From an uncultured SAR86 cluster bacterium (GTDB lineage Bacteria > Pseudomonadota > Gammaproteobacteria > Magnimaribacterales > D2472), in assembly GCA_902624425.1 (NCBI GenBank), contig CACNXK010000005.1:1-64000 (forward strand): a stretch of DNA of 64,000 nt, in the 5' to 3' direction. The notes beneath the pieces were generated by a model that saw only the letters and a program-made list of their open reading frames with translations, had not been told where the DNA came from and did not search any database. How positions within the stretch are numbered: the stretch's first letter is position 1; each line of letters opens with the position of its first letter. Shown here one piece after another: positions 29,442 through 39,745 of this stretch. A program made the translations under genes and the position numbers.

Positions 29442-30772
29442 TGAAATTTATTTCTAGCACAAATGACGTAAGAAATTATCTTGGCTTACAATCAAGAAAA
29501 AATATTAAGTTCAAAAATATTTCTATTGATACGAGAACCATAAAAAAAGACTCACTATTTATTGCTTTAAAAGGACCAAACTTTGATGGAAATAAATTTA
29601 TTGAAAAAGCATTTTCTCTCGGGGCGAAAGCCGTTTTATGTTCAGATAAATCTTATAAAAAAAGAACTAATGTTATCTATGTTTCAAGTGTAAGAAGTGC
29701 TCTTTTAAAAATTTCATCAAAAATTGCATCTAATTTTCAAGGTAAGAAGATATTAATAACAGGAAGTAATGGAAAAACATCTACAACAAGAATTATTTCA
29801 AGATCTCTTCCTAAATGCTCTTCAACTATAAAAAATTATAATAATGAGATTGGTCTTCCTGTAAGTCTAATGTCTGCAAATAAAGATAGTAAGTATATTG
29901 TTCTAGAGGCTGGAGCAGCCAAAAAAGGAGATATTGAATACCTTTCAAAAATAGTAAAACCTGATATTGGAATAATTACAAATATTGGAAATTCTCATTT
30001 AGAAAAACTTAAGAATGTTGAAGGTGTTTTCAAAGTAAAATCTGAGCTTATAAAGAATATCCGCAAAGGTGGCACCTTAATAGTCCCAAATGATAAAAAA
30101 TTTCTTCATAGATGGAAAAAAATGGCAAATGGAATAAAGGTACTCCCTGTTCCTGAAAAATTTATTGCAGCTAATGAAAAAATTTTAAGTGCTAAAAAGA
30201 TAATGACTTTTGATATTATTGAAAATATTGCGGACAAGAAAAAACCGAAAATCATACCTATTTCATCATCACTTTTGGGAAGACATAATATTCAAAATAT
30301 TTTGGTATGTTACACATGTTTAAATGATCTTAGAGAGAGCGCTTCTATGATGCATAAGTCCCTCAAAAATATGTCTAGCTCTATCTCTAGACAGCAAATC
30401 TTTTCGTGGAAAAATAAATCAATTTTGATCGATGATACTTATAATGCTAACCCAGAATCAGTTAAAAGAAGTTTAGATGTTTTATCAGAATTTTCAGGTA
30501 GAAAAATCTTTATTTTTGGCGATATGTTTGAGTTGGGTAGGTTTAGAAAAAAACACCATATTGACGTTGGCTTATATGCACATAAAGCTAAGATTGATAA
30601 GCTTATAACGTTTGGAGAGCTTTCAAAGCTAGCATCTAAAAGATTCCAAAAAAAATCCTATAATTTTAATGATGAAAACGAGCTAAAAGAATTTTTGGTT
30701 AATTTTATTAAAAAGAATGATATTGTTTTAATAAAAGGATCAAGAGGAATGAAGATGGAGAGATTTATATAA
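29441..30772 (+). CDS. murF: UDP-MurNAc-tripeptide:D-Ala-D-Ala ligase (ORF track start 29414; start at 29441 preferred)
   Basis: ISIDTRTIKKDSLFIALKG, ITGSNGKTSTTR, IDDTYNANPESVK. Confidence 0.95.
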   Translation: MKFISSTNDVRNYLGLQSRKNIKFKNISIDTRTIKKDSLFIALKGPNFDGNKFIEKAFSLGAKAVLCSDKSYKKRTNVIYVSSVRSALLKISSKIASNFQGKKILITGSNGKTSTTRIISRSLPKCSSTIKNYNNEIGLPVSLMSANKDSKYIVLEAGAAKKGDIEYLSKIVKPDIGIITNIGNSHLEKLKNVEGVFKVKSELIKNIRKGGTLIVPNDKKFLHRWKKMANGIKVLPVPEKFIAANEKILSAKKIMTFDIIENIADKKKPKIIPISSSLLGRHNIQNILVCYTCLNDLRESASMMHKSLKNMSSSISRQQIFSWKNKSILIDDTYNANPESVKRSLDVLSEFSGRKIFIFGDMFELGRFRKKHHIDVGLYAHKAKIDKLITFGELSKLASKRFQKKSYNFNDENELKEFLVNFIKKNDIVLIKGSRGMKMERFI

Positions 30773-31857
30773 TGTTTGAATACTTAGGAACCATTCTTGT
30801 TGATGTTGACCCTGGTTTTGATGTTCTAAGATATCTAACAGTCAGAACAATAGGAGGAACAGTTACAGCATTATTATTAACTATATTTTTGGGCCCAAAA
30901 TTGATTAACTGGCTTTCAAAAATGCAATTTAAACAATTTGGGGTTGAGAGAGGTCCTGATTCTCATAAAGAAAAGTCTGGCACTCCAACCATGGGCGGAC
31001 TTTTAATAATTTCTTCTTTACTTATATCCACATTATTGTGGACAGACTTAGGCAATAGATATGTTTGGGTATGCTTATTTATAACCTTAGGATTTACGGT
31101 CATAGGCTTTCTAGATGACTTTTATAAAATAAAACACAGAGACTCAAAGGGTTTATCAGGAAGGCTAAAACTTTTTACTCAAACTTTAGTTTCTGTTACC
31201 GCTGTTAGTTTTTTATACTTTACCGCTGAGGATTCAGCTGAAATATCATTAATACTTCTCTTTAATAAAGACTGGATATTTGAAATGAGCATGCTTGCAT
31301 TTATTTTGTTTGGCTCTTTTGTAATTGTTGGATCTTCAAATGCAGTAAATTTGACAGATGGTCTTGATGGCTTGGCAATATTGCCAACAATCTTAATAGC
31401 AGGTGGCCTTGGATTAATAGCTTATGCAATGGGTAACCAATTAATTGCAGAGTACTTGTTTATACCCCATTTAAAAATTGCTGGAGAGCTAATCGTATTT
31501 TGTGGAGCTCTCATTGGATCTGGTATAGGTTTCTTGTGGTATAACTCATACCCTGCAGAGGTTTTTATGGGCGATGTAGGATCACTTACTCTTGGTGCAA
31601 TTTTAGGAGTTCTTGCTGTAATTTTGAGACATGAAATAGTCTATGCAATTATGGCTGGAGTTTTTATAGCTGAAACCCTGAGTGTAATGATCCAAGTTAC
31701 ATCATACAGATTAAGACAAAAAAGAGTTTTTCTAATGGCACCTATTCATCATCACTTTGAACTCAAAGGATGGGCAGAACCAAAAATTATAGTCAGGTTT
31801 TGGATAATCACATTAGTTTTAATTTTAGTTGCACTTGCAACCCTTAAATTAAGGTAA
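30772..31857 (+). CDS. mraY: Phospho-MurNAc-pentapeptide transferase
   Basis: GTPTMGGLLI, NLTDGLDGLAI, MAPIHHHFELKGW. Confidence 0.98.
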   Translation: MFEYLGTILVDVDPGFDVLRYLTVRTIGGTVTALLLTIFLGPKLINWLSKMQFKQFGVERGPDSHKEKSGTPTMGGLLIISSLLISTLLWTDLGNRYVWVCLFITLGFTVIGFLDDFYKIKHRDSKGLSGRLKLFTQTLVSVTAVSFLYFTAEDSAEISLILLFNKDWIFEMSMLAFILFGSFVIVGSSNAVNLTDGLDGLAILPTILIAGGLGLIAYAMGNQLIAEYLFIPHLKIAGELIVFCGALIGSGIGFLWYNSYPAEVFMGDVGSLTLGAILGVLAVILRHEIVYAIMAGVFIAETLSVMIQVTSYRLRQKRVFLMAPIHHHFELKGWAEPKIIVRFWIITLVLILVALATLKLR

Positions 31858-31863
31858 CAGTTA

Positions 31864-32898
31864 ATGCCATCTTTAATATATGGTTACGGTGTAACTGGGA
31901 AGTCATTTGAGAAGTATCTTACTAATTCAGGTGAAGATTTTGATATATTTGACTCTTTATATAATGATTCGTCAAAAATTTATTCGAAAATTGAGAATAA
32001 ATTTTATAAAAATATTTATGTAACCCCATCAGCATCAAAAGAGAAGTTCAAATATCTTAAAAAATATTCGAATGTAATTACCGATATGGATATTTTTTTT
32101 GAGAAAGATAACTCCATAAAGATAGGCATAACAGGCACTAATAGAAAAAGCACTACCTGTTTTCACTTAATGCAGCTCCTAGAGGAAGATTATTCAGTGA
32201 ATCTTGTTGGAAATATTGGCAAGCCAGTTCTTGATGTTTTGAATAATGGTAAAAAGTTTTCAATTATTGAGCTTTCTAGTTTTCAGTTAGATAAGGTAGA
32301 AAGTATTGGCCTTGATTATGGGATTTTGCTTAATATAGAAAGTGATCATCTTGATTATCACGAGACTATAGAAGACTACACAAGATCAAAAAAAAGAATA
32401 TTAGAAGCCAATGAGAGCATCCAAAGTGATGATTTAAAAACAATATATAAATTCATCACTGGATCGACGCCACAAATAAAAGAATTAAAAGATCTTCCAT
32501 TTCGATTTGAAAAGATTAATCAAAATATCATTAATGACTCAAAATCTACTAACTTTCACTCACTAGAGTTTGCTTTAGTAAAAGCCAATGAAATGTTTGA
32601 TGACTATGCTTTGATATTGATGGGTTGCCCAAAAAAAGAAGGGCACAAAAAAATTAAGGTTTCTAATCCCGGACATGTATTTATATGTGGTGAACATAAA
32701 GAGGAGATATTCTCATGCGTTATGCATGAGAATAAGATTAAATGTAAAGATCTTAAATCAGCTCTAAAAGAAATCTCTAAAGCTAGGATTCAAAATGTCC
32801 TTTTTTCTCCAGGATATCCTAGTGGAGAAGACTATCTTAATTTTGAGGAAAGAGGCCTAGCATTCAACAAACTAATTGAGGAGAATTTTGGAATTTAA
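31864..32898 (+). CDS. murD: Divergent, shortened MurD (UDP-MurNAc-L-Ala:D-Glu ligase-like, 344 aa)
   Basis: ITGTNRKSTT, IELSSFQLDKVES, LLNIESDHLDYH, NDSKSTN, SPGYPSGEDYLNFEERG; dcw position between mraY and ftsW. Confidence 0.85.
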   Translation: MPSLIYGYGVTGKSFEKYLTNSGEDFDIFDSLYNDSSKIYSKIENKFYKNIYVTPSASKEKFKYLKKYSNVITDMDIFFEKDNSIKIGITGTNRKSTTCFHLMQLLEEDYSVNLVGNIGKPVLDVLNNGKKFSIIELSSFQLDKVESIGLDYGILLNIESDHLDYHETIEDYTRSKKRILEANESIQSDDLKTIYKFITGSTPQIKELKDLPFRFEKINQNIINDSKSTNFHSLEFALVKANEMFDDYALILMGCPKKEGHKKIKVSNPGHVFICGEHKEEIFSCVMHENKIKCKDLKSALKEISKARIQNVLFSPGYPSGEDYLNFEERGLAFNKLIEENFGI

Positions 32899-33994
32899 GA
32901 AAAATAATTTTTTGATTCTATTTACATTTGTAGTCTTGCTCATTTTTGGAGAAATCATGGTTCTATCTTCGAGCATGGTCAGAGCAGAATCAATTTATGA
33001 CAACCCTTTTTTCTTTGCTTCCAGACAAGCAATTTTTATCTCACTGGGCTTTGTAATTTTTTGTTTCTTTCTGCTAATCCCATCAGATTTATTAAAGAAA
33101 TTTGATTGGCTGCTATTAATTGGATCTTTTATTTTACTAATTGCACTTTTTTTCCCCGGAGTTGGTACTGAAGTTAATGGTAGCCTGAGATGGATAAGAT
33201 TTGGACCAATTAATATTCAGCCTTCGGAGGTTGCTAAATTTTGCATGCTTATTTATATTTCTGGATATTGCGTAAGAAGGTTGGAAGAAATATCTTCAAC
33301 ATCTGGTTTTGCCAGACCTCTATTTATTTTGACTCTTTTTGCTTCCCTTATATTAATTCAGCCTGATTATGGCACTACGGCCATACTCTGTCTGATTGTA
33401 ATGGCACTCCTTTTTTTTGCAGGGATATCTTTTTATCAATTTTTAATTTTGATAATACTTTTTACAATTCTTGGTGCAATAGCAATTTTTTTAGAACCTT
33501 ATAGACTGATAAGACTCTTAAGTTTTATTGATCCATTTGAAGATATTCAAGACAGTGGTTGGCAACTTGCTCAATCTTTAATAAGTTTAGGTCAGGGAGG
33601 CTGGATTGGCTTGGGACTAGGAAATAGTATTCAGAAGAATCTTTTTTTACCAGAAGCACATACAGATTTCATTTTTGCGATTCTTGTGGAGGAGCTAGGA
33701 ATTGTAGGAGGGCTTGCTTTGATTACATTATATATTTTCTTATTGATAGGTATTTTTAGGGTTTCTTTTGAGTCATTTAATAAAATTAGGCCTTTTCAGG
33801 GATACCTATGTTTTGGAATAGGGTTTTTAATATCACTTCAAGTAATCTTAAATATTGGAGTAAATATTGGACTACTACCAACCAAAGGATTAACTCTTCC
33901 ATTTATTAGCTATGGCGGTACAAGTTTACTTGTAATGATGAGTCTTATAGCTATAGTTGTAAGAATTAATAACGAAAATAAGTTCTATAAATGA
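32888..33994 (+). CDS. ftsW: SEDS family glycosyltransferase FtsW (TTG start inferred at 32888 behind GAGGAG)
   Basis: WIRFGPINIQPSEVAKF, AHTDFIFAILVEELG, LPFISYGGTSLL. Confidence 0.96.
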   Translation: MEFKKNNFLILFTFVVLLIFGEIMVLSSSMVRAESIYDNPFFFASRQAIFISLGFVIFCFFLLIPSDLLKKFDWLLLIGSFILLIALFFPGVGTEVNGSLRWIRFGPINIQPSEVAKFCMLIYISGYCVRRLEEISSTSGFARPLFILTLFASLILIQPDYGTTAILCLIVMALLFFAGISFYQFLILIILFTILGAIAIFLEPYRLIRLLSFIDPFEDIQDSGWQLAQSLISLGQGGWIGLGLGNSIQKNLFLPEAHTDFIFAILVEELGIVGGLALITLYIFLLIGIFRVSFESFNKIRPFQGYLCFGIGFLISLQVILNIGVNIGLLPTKGLTLPFISYGGTSLLVMMSLIAIVVRINNENKFYK

Positions 33995-35034
33995 AGAATA
34001 TAATTGTTTGTGCTGCAAAAACAGGTGGACATATTTTCCCTGCACTAAGCTTCTCAAAAAAAGCCTTACAAAAGAATAATAAAATCATATTTTTAGGAAC
34101 TAATACTGATCTTGAAAAAAAAATATTTTCAAAAAGTAAAAATATTGAATTTGTTAGATTTGATTTAGATGGCTTTAGAGGAAAAAGCATAAGTCAAAAA
34201 TTTATTTTCTTAATTAAGCTACCTCTAATTTTGTACAAAGTCATATCAATTATCATTTCAAGGAACATATCTTCAGTAGTTTGTTTTGGTGGATTCATAA
34301 CTGTTCCAGTTGGTTTAGCTAGCATCGTCACACTCAGAAACTTATATTTGCATGAGCAAAACTCAATAGTTGGATCCTCAAATAGAATCCTGTCCATCTT
34401 TGCTAAAAAGATTTTTACCGCCTTTCCAATAAGCGATGAAGAAAAATATTTTTTTATCGGAAACCCTGCGAATACTCAAAATAAAACTGGAGTTAAGTTT
34501 CAGCAAAATGATAATCTCAATATTCTTATAACTGGGGGAAGCCAGGGATCAGATTTCATCAATAAGAATATTCCTATCGCTATTAATGCATTAGAGATTA
34601 AACTGAATGTTATCCATCAGTGCGGACTAAATAAACTCCAAAATGTTTCAAAATATAGTGATGCAGTTAATGCATCAATTGAAGAATTCATAGATAACTT
34701 AGATGAATACATTGAATGGTGTGATTTTGTAATCTGTAGGTGTGGAGCTGGAACCCTTAGCGAGATTTCACATAAGAGAAGAGGAATGATTATGATTCCA
34801 TTGCCACAATCAATTGATAACCATCAATACTTTAATGCACTTTTTTATGAGAAAAATAATCAGGGCAGGGTCTTCCAGGAAAAAGAGCCACTTGAAGAAT
34901 TATCTAATCTTCTAGAAGATATAATCCATAAGAAGATTCATGCAGATTGGAAAAAGATAAATCCTCCAATTGATCACTCAAAGGCGGCCTCCATTATGTT
35001 TGATGAAATACAGAAAGATAATGCAGCAATTTAA
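33991..35034 (+). CDS. murG: UDP-GlcNAc--undecaprenyl-PP-MurNAc-pentapeptide transferase
   Basis: AAKTGGHIFPALSF, GGSQGSDFIN, CRCGAGTLSEI, HQYFNALF. Confidence 0.95.
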   Translation: MKNIIVCAAKTGGHIFPALSFSKKALQKNNKIIFLGTNTDLEKKIFSKSKNIEFVRFDLDGFRGKSISQKFIFLIKLPLILYKVISIIISRNISSVVCFGGFITVPVGLASIVTLRNLYLHEQNSIVGSSNRILSIFAKKIFTAFPISDEEKYFFIGNPANTQNKTGVKFQQNDNLNILITGGSQGSDFINKNIPIAINALEIKLNVIHQCGLNKLQNVSKYSDAVNASIEEFIDNLDEYIEWCDFVICRCGAGTLSEISHKRRGMIMIPLPQSIDNHQYFNALFYEKNNQGRVFQEKEPLEELSNLLEDIIHKKIHADWKKINPPIDHSKAASIMFDEIQKDNAAI

Positions 35035-36415
35035 AGGAATAAGAAATATTCATTTCATTGGTATTGGAGGATCTGGAATGATAGGAATTGCTACAATCCT
35101 TCATAAGAAAGGATTTACTATATCAGGTTCCGACATTCTTAAAACAAAGGAGCTTGATAAGCTGGCTATGTCAGGAGTGGCGATAAATTATTCTCACAAA
35201 AGCGAGAATGTTAATCACAAAGATTTAATTGTATTATCTTCTGCTATTGATTCAGCAAATGTAGAGGTTGTTTCTGCAAAAAAGAAAAATATTCCTATTG
35301 TCCCAAGAGCTGAGATGCTTAGTGGTATTTTAAGAGGTTATCAAGGAATAGCCGTTGCTGGGAGCCACGGTAAAACAACTACAACAAGTCTTATAGCTCA
35401 TATCTTCAATCAGGCTTTATTAAGTCCAACGTACGTTATAGGTGGGAAGATATTGAGCTCAGAAGGTAACTCACGTCTTGGTGATGGAAAATTCTTTATT
35501 TTTGAAGCAGATGAAAGTGATAAGTCATTTTTAAGCTTCTATCCAGATTCATCTGTAATAACCAATATAGATGATGATCACCTGGAGGCTTATAACGGTG
35601 ATATTGATAAATTGAAAGAAGCTTTCATAGATTTCACAGATAATATTCCTTTTTTTGGATATGTTGTTGCTAACGTTGATGATCTAAACACTAGGGAGAT
35701 ATTAAAAGAAATAAAAAGACGAGTAATTACATTCGGACAAAGCAAAAAAAGTGATATTGTAATAAGCGAAATAAAATATTTTTTTGATTATGTTGACTTT
35801 AAAGTCAGTATTAATGATACAAATAAAGATCATAAGTTAAGATTGTCACTTCAAGGTAAACACAATATTTATAATGCAGTAGCAGCAGTTGCAGTAGCCA
35901 TAGAGGAGGGCATAAGTATAAGGACAATTAGATCTGCATTAAAATCTTTTTCTGGAGTTGAAAGGAGGCTTGAAAGATTTAACTTAACAATAAAAAACAA
36001 AGAAGTTACTCACATAGATGATTATGGACATCATCCAAAAGAAATAGAACAAGTAATATTTTCATTAAGAAAACATTTCAAGAGAAAAAAAGTTCTTATG
36101 ATTTTTCAGCCGCACAGATATTCAAGAACAAAAATGCTTTTCAATGACTTCATATCCATATTGAGTATGGTTGATAAGCTAATTCTTCTACCAATTTATG
36201 CTGCAAGTGAGAAAGAAATAAAGGGCATAAGTTCAAATAAAATGATGCAAAAACTGAATGAATTAAATGGAAATGACTTTTGCAATTTAACAAATCATAA
36301 AAATGTCAATAGCATAATAGAGGAGCAAATTGATAAATATGACGTTGTGATTACACAGGGAGCAGGGAGTGTTTCTATGGTTTCAAAGGGCTTGATTGAA
36401 AAGTGGATGAGATGA
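35021..36415 (+). CDS. murC: UDP-MurNAc:L-Ala ligase (ORF track start 34970; start 35021 preferred)
   Basis: IHFIGIGGSGM, VAGSHGKTTTTSL, DDYGHHPKEI. Confidence 0.97.
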   Translation: MQQFKGIRNIHFIGIGGSGMIGIATILHKKGFTISGSDILKTKELDKLAMSGVAINYSHKSENVNHKDLIVLSSAIDSANVEVVSAKKKNIPIVPRAEMLSGILRGYQGIAVAGSHGKTTTTSLIAHIFNQALLSPTYVIGGKILSSEGNSRLGDGKFFIFEADESDKSFLSFYPDSSVITNIDDDHLEAYNGDIDKLKEAFIDFTDNIPFFGYVVANVDDLNTREILKEIKRRVITFGQSKKSDIVISEIKYFFDYVDFKVSINDTNKDHKLRLSLQGKHNIYNAVAAVAVAIEEGISIRTIRSALKSFSGVERRLERFNLTIKNKEVTHIDDYGHHPKEIEQVIFSLRKHFKRKKVLMIFQPHRYSRTKMLFNDFISILSMVDKLILLPIYAASEKEIKGISSNKMMQKLNELNGNDFCNLTNHKNVNSIIEEQIDKYDVVITQGAGSVSMVSKGLIEKWMR

Positions 36416-37311
36416 AAAATGTGTGCGTCCTTTATGGTGGTAAATCCTCAGAAAGAGATGTTTCACTTAAAAGTGGAAGATTTATTTTTGAATCCTTAAC
36501 CAAAATCGGATACGAAGCGACATTAATTGATTATGCAGACCTTAATGACATAACAAAACTAAAAGACTTTAGTTTAGTATTTATCGCATTGCATGGAGAA
36601 GAAGGTGAAAGTGGTATTCTCCAATCTCAAATGGAGGCTGAAGGAATAAATTATACTGGCTCAGATTTTGAAGCTTGCCGGAATAGTTGGGACAAAGAAA
36701 TTTGCAAAAACATACTAAATAAAAACAATTTGCCTACTCCTGATTTCTTAGTTTTTAAAACATTTCAGGAAATAATTGAATCTCAGCTAGAAATCGAAGA
36801 GCGATTTCATGATGGGGTATTCATAAAACCGTGTAAAGAAGGATCCAGCATAGACATTATAAAAGTTCCAAATCTATCAAAATTTAATTTTGAAGATGTA
36901 AAAGTAAATTTAATTAATGGAAACAGAAGATTCTTAGTTGAAAAATTTATTGAGGGTAGGGAATTTACTGTTGGTTTTTTAGATGGACATATCCTTGAAC
37001 CTCTAGAAATAATTACAAAAAGAGAATTCTATGACTATTCAGCTAAATATGATGATGATGATACACAAATAATAAGAGCCGATTTAGACAACAATGCTCT
37101 AGAAGATTTGAAAGATATAGCCAGAGATTGTTTTCATGTTTTTGAAATTTCTAAATGGGGAAGAGTTGACATTTTACAGGACAAGGAAGGGAATTTTTTT
37201 ATACTAGAGCTTAATACCGTTCCTGGCATGACGGACCATAGTCTTTTTCCATTCGCTGCCAGTTTGCAGGGATTTAGTTTCGAAGAGCTGGTAAATGAAA
37301 TCATTAAATAA
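36412..37311 (+). CDS. ddl: D-alanine--D-alanine ligase (ORF track start 36403; start 36412 preferred)
   Basis: VLYGGKSSERDVSLKSG, FIALHGEEGESGILQ, FILELNTVPGMTDHSLFP. Confidence 0.96.
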   Translation: MKNVCVLYGGKSSERDVSLKSGRFIFESLTKIGYEATLIDYADLNDITKLKDFSLVFIALHGEEGESGILQSQMEAEGINYTGSDFEACRNSWDKEICKNILNKNNLPTPDFLVFKTFQEIIESQLEIEERFHDGVFIKPCKEGSSIDIIKVPNLSKFNFEDVKVNLINGNRRFLVEKFIEGREFTVGFLDGHILEPLEIITKREFYDYSAKYDDDDTQIIRADLDNNALEDLKDIARDCFHVFEISKWGRVDILQDKEGNFFILELNTVPGMTDHSLFPFAASLQGFSFEELVNEIIK

Positions 37312-37924
37312 GAAATTAAAACACCTATTCATTTTTTTTACCTTATTTAATATTCCCTTGCATTCAGCAGAATTTGAAATTAATTTTATTAATGCTTTTG
37401 ATGAAAGTTCTATTTCCGAAGTCATCCAAGAATTGAAATATGAAAATAATATTAAAGATATAAAAATATTTTTAGATAAAAAAAAATGGATCGAAAGATA
37501 TGAAATCAAAAGAAATTTTTTTAAACCATCTTCAATAAATATCTTTTCACGAAAACCAATTTTTATATGGAACAACAATAGTTTTGTTGACAAAGAATTC
37601 GTTATCTTTCAAAAGAGTGAGAATTCGACATTTGACAGTATTCTTTCCATAAATTGCCCAAGATCGTTACTTGATGATATTTTTTATTTCGTTCAGAATC
37701 CTATTGAAATATCAGAAAACTCACTTGTTTCAATAGACTACAACTCAGTTGAGGGATGGGTATTTCAATATGAACAATTTCAAGCAAAACTGGGCAAAAA
37801 TTTGGATAATTATAAGTTTGAAAATCTATCAAAAACTATGGAATATTTGTACGCAAAAAGAAAAAATCCAAGTATAGTAGATTTAAGAAGTAATGCTGGC
37901 GTTGCCTTAAAATATGACAAATAA
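37295..37924 (+). CDS. ftsQ: FtsQ-like divisome protein (divergent)
   Basis: Position ddl-X-ftsA; weak POTRA/FtsQ pattern WIERYEIKRNFFKPSSINIFSRKPIFIWNN. Confidence 0.65.
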   Translation: MKSLNKKLKHLFIFFTLFNIPLHSAEFEINFINAFDESSISEVIQELKYENNIKDIKIFLDKKKWIERYEIKRNFFKPSSINIFSRKPIFIWNNNSFVDKEFVIFQKSENSTFDSILSINCPRSLLDDIFYFVQNPIEISENSLVSIDYNSVEGWVFQYEQFQAKLGKNLDNYKFENLSKTMEYLYAKRKNPSIVDLRSNAGVALKYDK

Positions 37925-39143
37925 TCATTCAAAGAACAAAGATCTTATAGTTGGCTTAGATATAGGTACTTCAAAAGTTGTTTGTTTAGTTGGAAGATAT
38001 GATTCATCAGAAAACTTAGAAGTACTCTCACTTGGAACTTATCCTTCAAGCGGCTTGAAAAAAGGTGTAGTTGTTAATATTGATGCTACAACAGATGCAA
38101 TTGAAAAAGCTGTTGAGCAAGCACAATCTTTAATAGATGAAAAGATAAAAAATATTTTTGTTGGTATAGCAGGAAATCATGTTAAAAGCCTTAATTCTGA
38201 GGGCGTGGTTGGAATAAAAGACAAAGAAGTAAAGCAATCTGATGTGGATGCAGTTATTGAATCTGCCAGAGCTGTAGCAGTTCCCTCAGATCAAACAATG
38301 CTACATGTCATACCTCAAGAATATACCATTGATGAACAGGATTCTATAAAAGAGCCTATTGGCATGACCGGTGTTAGGCTTAAATCAAGCGTTCATTTAG
38401 TTACATGTGCCTCAAATGCAATTTCAAATATTGAGAAATGTATTAGCTCATGTGATTTAAATGCAAATGCTTTTGTCCTTGAGCAACTTGCAAGCTCCTA
38501 TTCAATCCTTACTGAGGATGAAAAAGACTTAGGTGTTTGCATTGTTGACATTGGCGGTGGAACTACGGACATTGCGATTCTAAACTCGGGATCAATTATT
38601 TTTACAGGAGTCATACCAATTGCAGGCGATCAAGTAACAAGTGATATAGCAGTTGCGTTAAGAACACCTACTTCACAAGCTGAGGAGATAAAACAAACAT
38701 ATGGATGTGCAGTAGCGGAATTTACAAATGATGAGGATATGATTGAAGTTCAAGGAGTTGGTGGTAGACCTCCCAGAGAGTTAGCTAGAAGGTCATTGGC
38801 AGAAATTATTGAACCGAGGTATGTAGAGCTTTTTGAATTAATTAGAGCTGAAATAGAAAGGAATGGATTTGAGCACAAAATTCCTGCAGGTATTGTTCTA
38901 ACTGGCGGCACATCAAAAATGGAGGGAGTTGTTGAATTAGCGGAATCAATTTTCCAAACAAGCGTAAGATTAGGAATCCCCGAAAAATTTTCAGGCATGG
39001 AAAATGTTTTAAGGAATCCAATATATGCTACCTCTATTGGCTTATTAGCCTATGGTCACGATAGGATTAAAAATGGACTTGTATCAAATACTGGTGAAAG
39101 CTTTCTCAAAAAAGCTTGGAGCTGGCTTAAAAATAATTATTGA
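37914..39143 (+). CDS. ftsA: Cell division actin homolog FtsA
   Basis: VGLDIGTSKVVCLVG, CIVDIGGGTTDIAI, GIVLTGGTSKMEG. Confidence 0.97.
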   Translation: MTNNHSKNKDLIVGLDIGTSKVVCLVGRYDSSENLEVLSLGTYPSSGLKKGVVVNIDATTDAIEKAVEQAQSLIDEKIKNIFVGIAGNHVKSLNSEGVVGIKDKEVKQSDVDAVIESARAVAVPSDQTMLHVIPQEYTIDEQDSIKEPIGMTGVRLKSSVHLVTCASNAISNIEKCISSCDLNANAFVLEQLASSYSILTEDEKDLGVCIVDIGGGTTDIAILNSGSIIFTGVIPIAGDQVTSDIAVALRTPTSQAEEIKQTYGCAVAEFTNDEDMIEVQGVGGRPPRELARRSLAEIIEPRYVELFELIRAEIERNGFEHKIPAGIVLTGGTSKMEGVVELAESIFQTSVRLGIPEKFSGMENVLRNPIYATSIGLLAYGHDRIKNGLVSNTGESFLKKAWSWLKNNY

Positions 39144-39167
39144 TTACAAACAGAATTTATATATAAT
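39140..39167 (+). promoter_or_regulatory. Putative sigma70 promoter for rpsF-rpsR-rplI
   Basis: TTGATT 39140-39145, TATAAT 39162-39167, 16-bp spacer. Confidence 0.45.
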
Positions 39168-39220
39168 TCAACAACCTTGATTTAGTAAATAGTTATTAAA
39201 TCTTTAACCATAGGGTAAAA

Positions 39221-39745
39221 ATGCAAAATTACGAAATAGCTTTAATCATTAATCCAGATCTTTCTAAGGATATTGATAAGTTTTTTACTAGCTTTGAAAA
39301 ACTTTTAACTGAGAATAGTTTTACAATATCTAAGCTAGAAGATGTTGGAAGAAGAAAGCTTGCCTACTCAATAGACGATCATAACAAGGGACACTATCTT
39401 TTCTACTATGTTGAGGGTTCTCCTGAAAAAGTTTCTGAGATTGAAAATAAAATTAAATTTAACGATATGATCATTAGGCATTTATTTGTGAAGATTAATA
39501 ATGTTCCAGATTTTGTGTCTGATCTTAAAGAAGATAATAGAGATGAAGTAGATAAGACTAAAAAAGCAGAAAAGTCTAAAAAAGAAAATAATGATAATGA
39601 ATCAGATAAGCCTGAGAGCGAACCAAAAAAACAAGAGAGTAAACCAAAGGAAACAAGTAAGGAAGCAGATGAGGTTGTTGATACAAAGCAAGAAAATGAA
39701 GAAACCACTACTGATAAAGAGAAAAAGGAGAGTGTAGATGAGTAA
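39221..39745 (+). CDS. rpsF: 30S ribosomal protein S6 with long charged C-terminal tail
   Basis: [38 protein letters not shown]; followed by rpsR-rplI. Confidence 0.96.
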   Translation: MQNYEIALIINPDLSKDIDKFFTSFEKLLTENSFTISKLEDVGRRKLAYSIDDHNKGHYLFYYVEGSPEKVSEIENKIKFNDMIIRHLFVKINNVPDFVSDLKEDNRDEVDKTKKAEKSKKENNDNESDKPESEPKKQESKPKETSKEADEVVDTKQENEETTTDKEKKESVDE

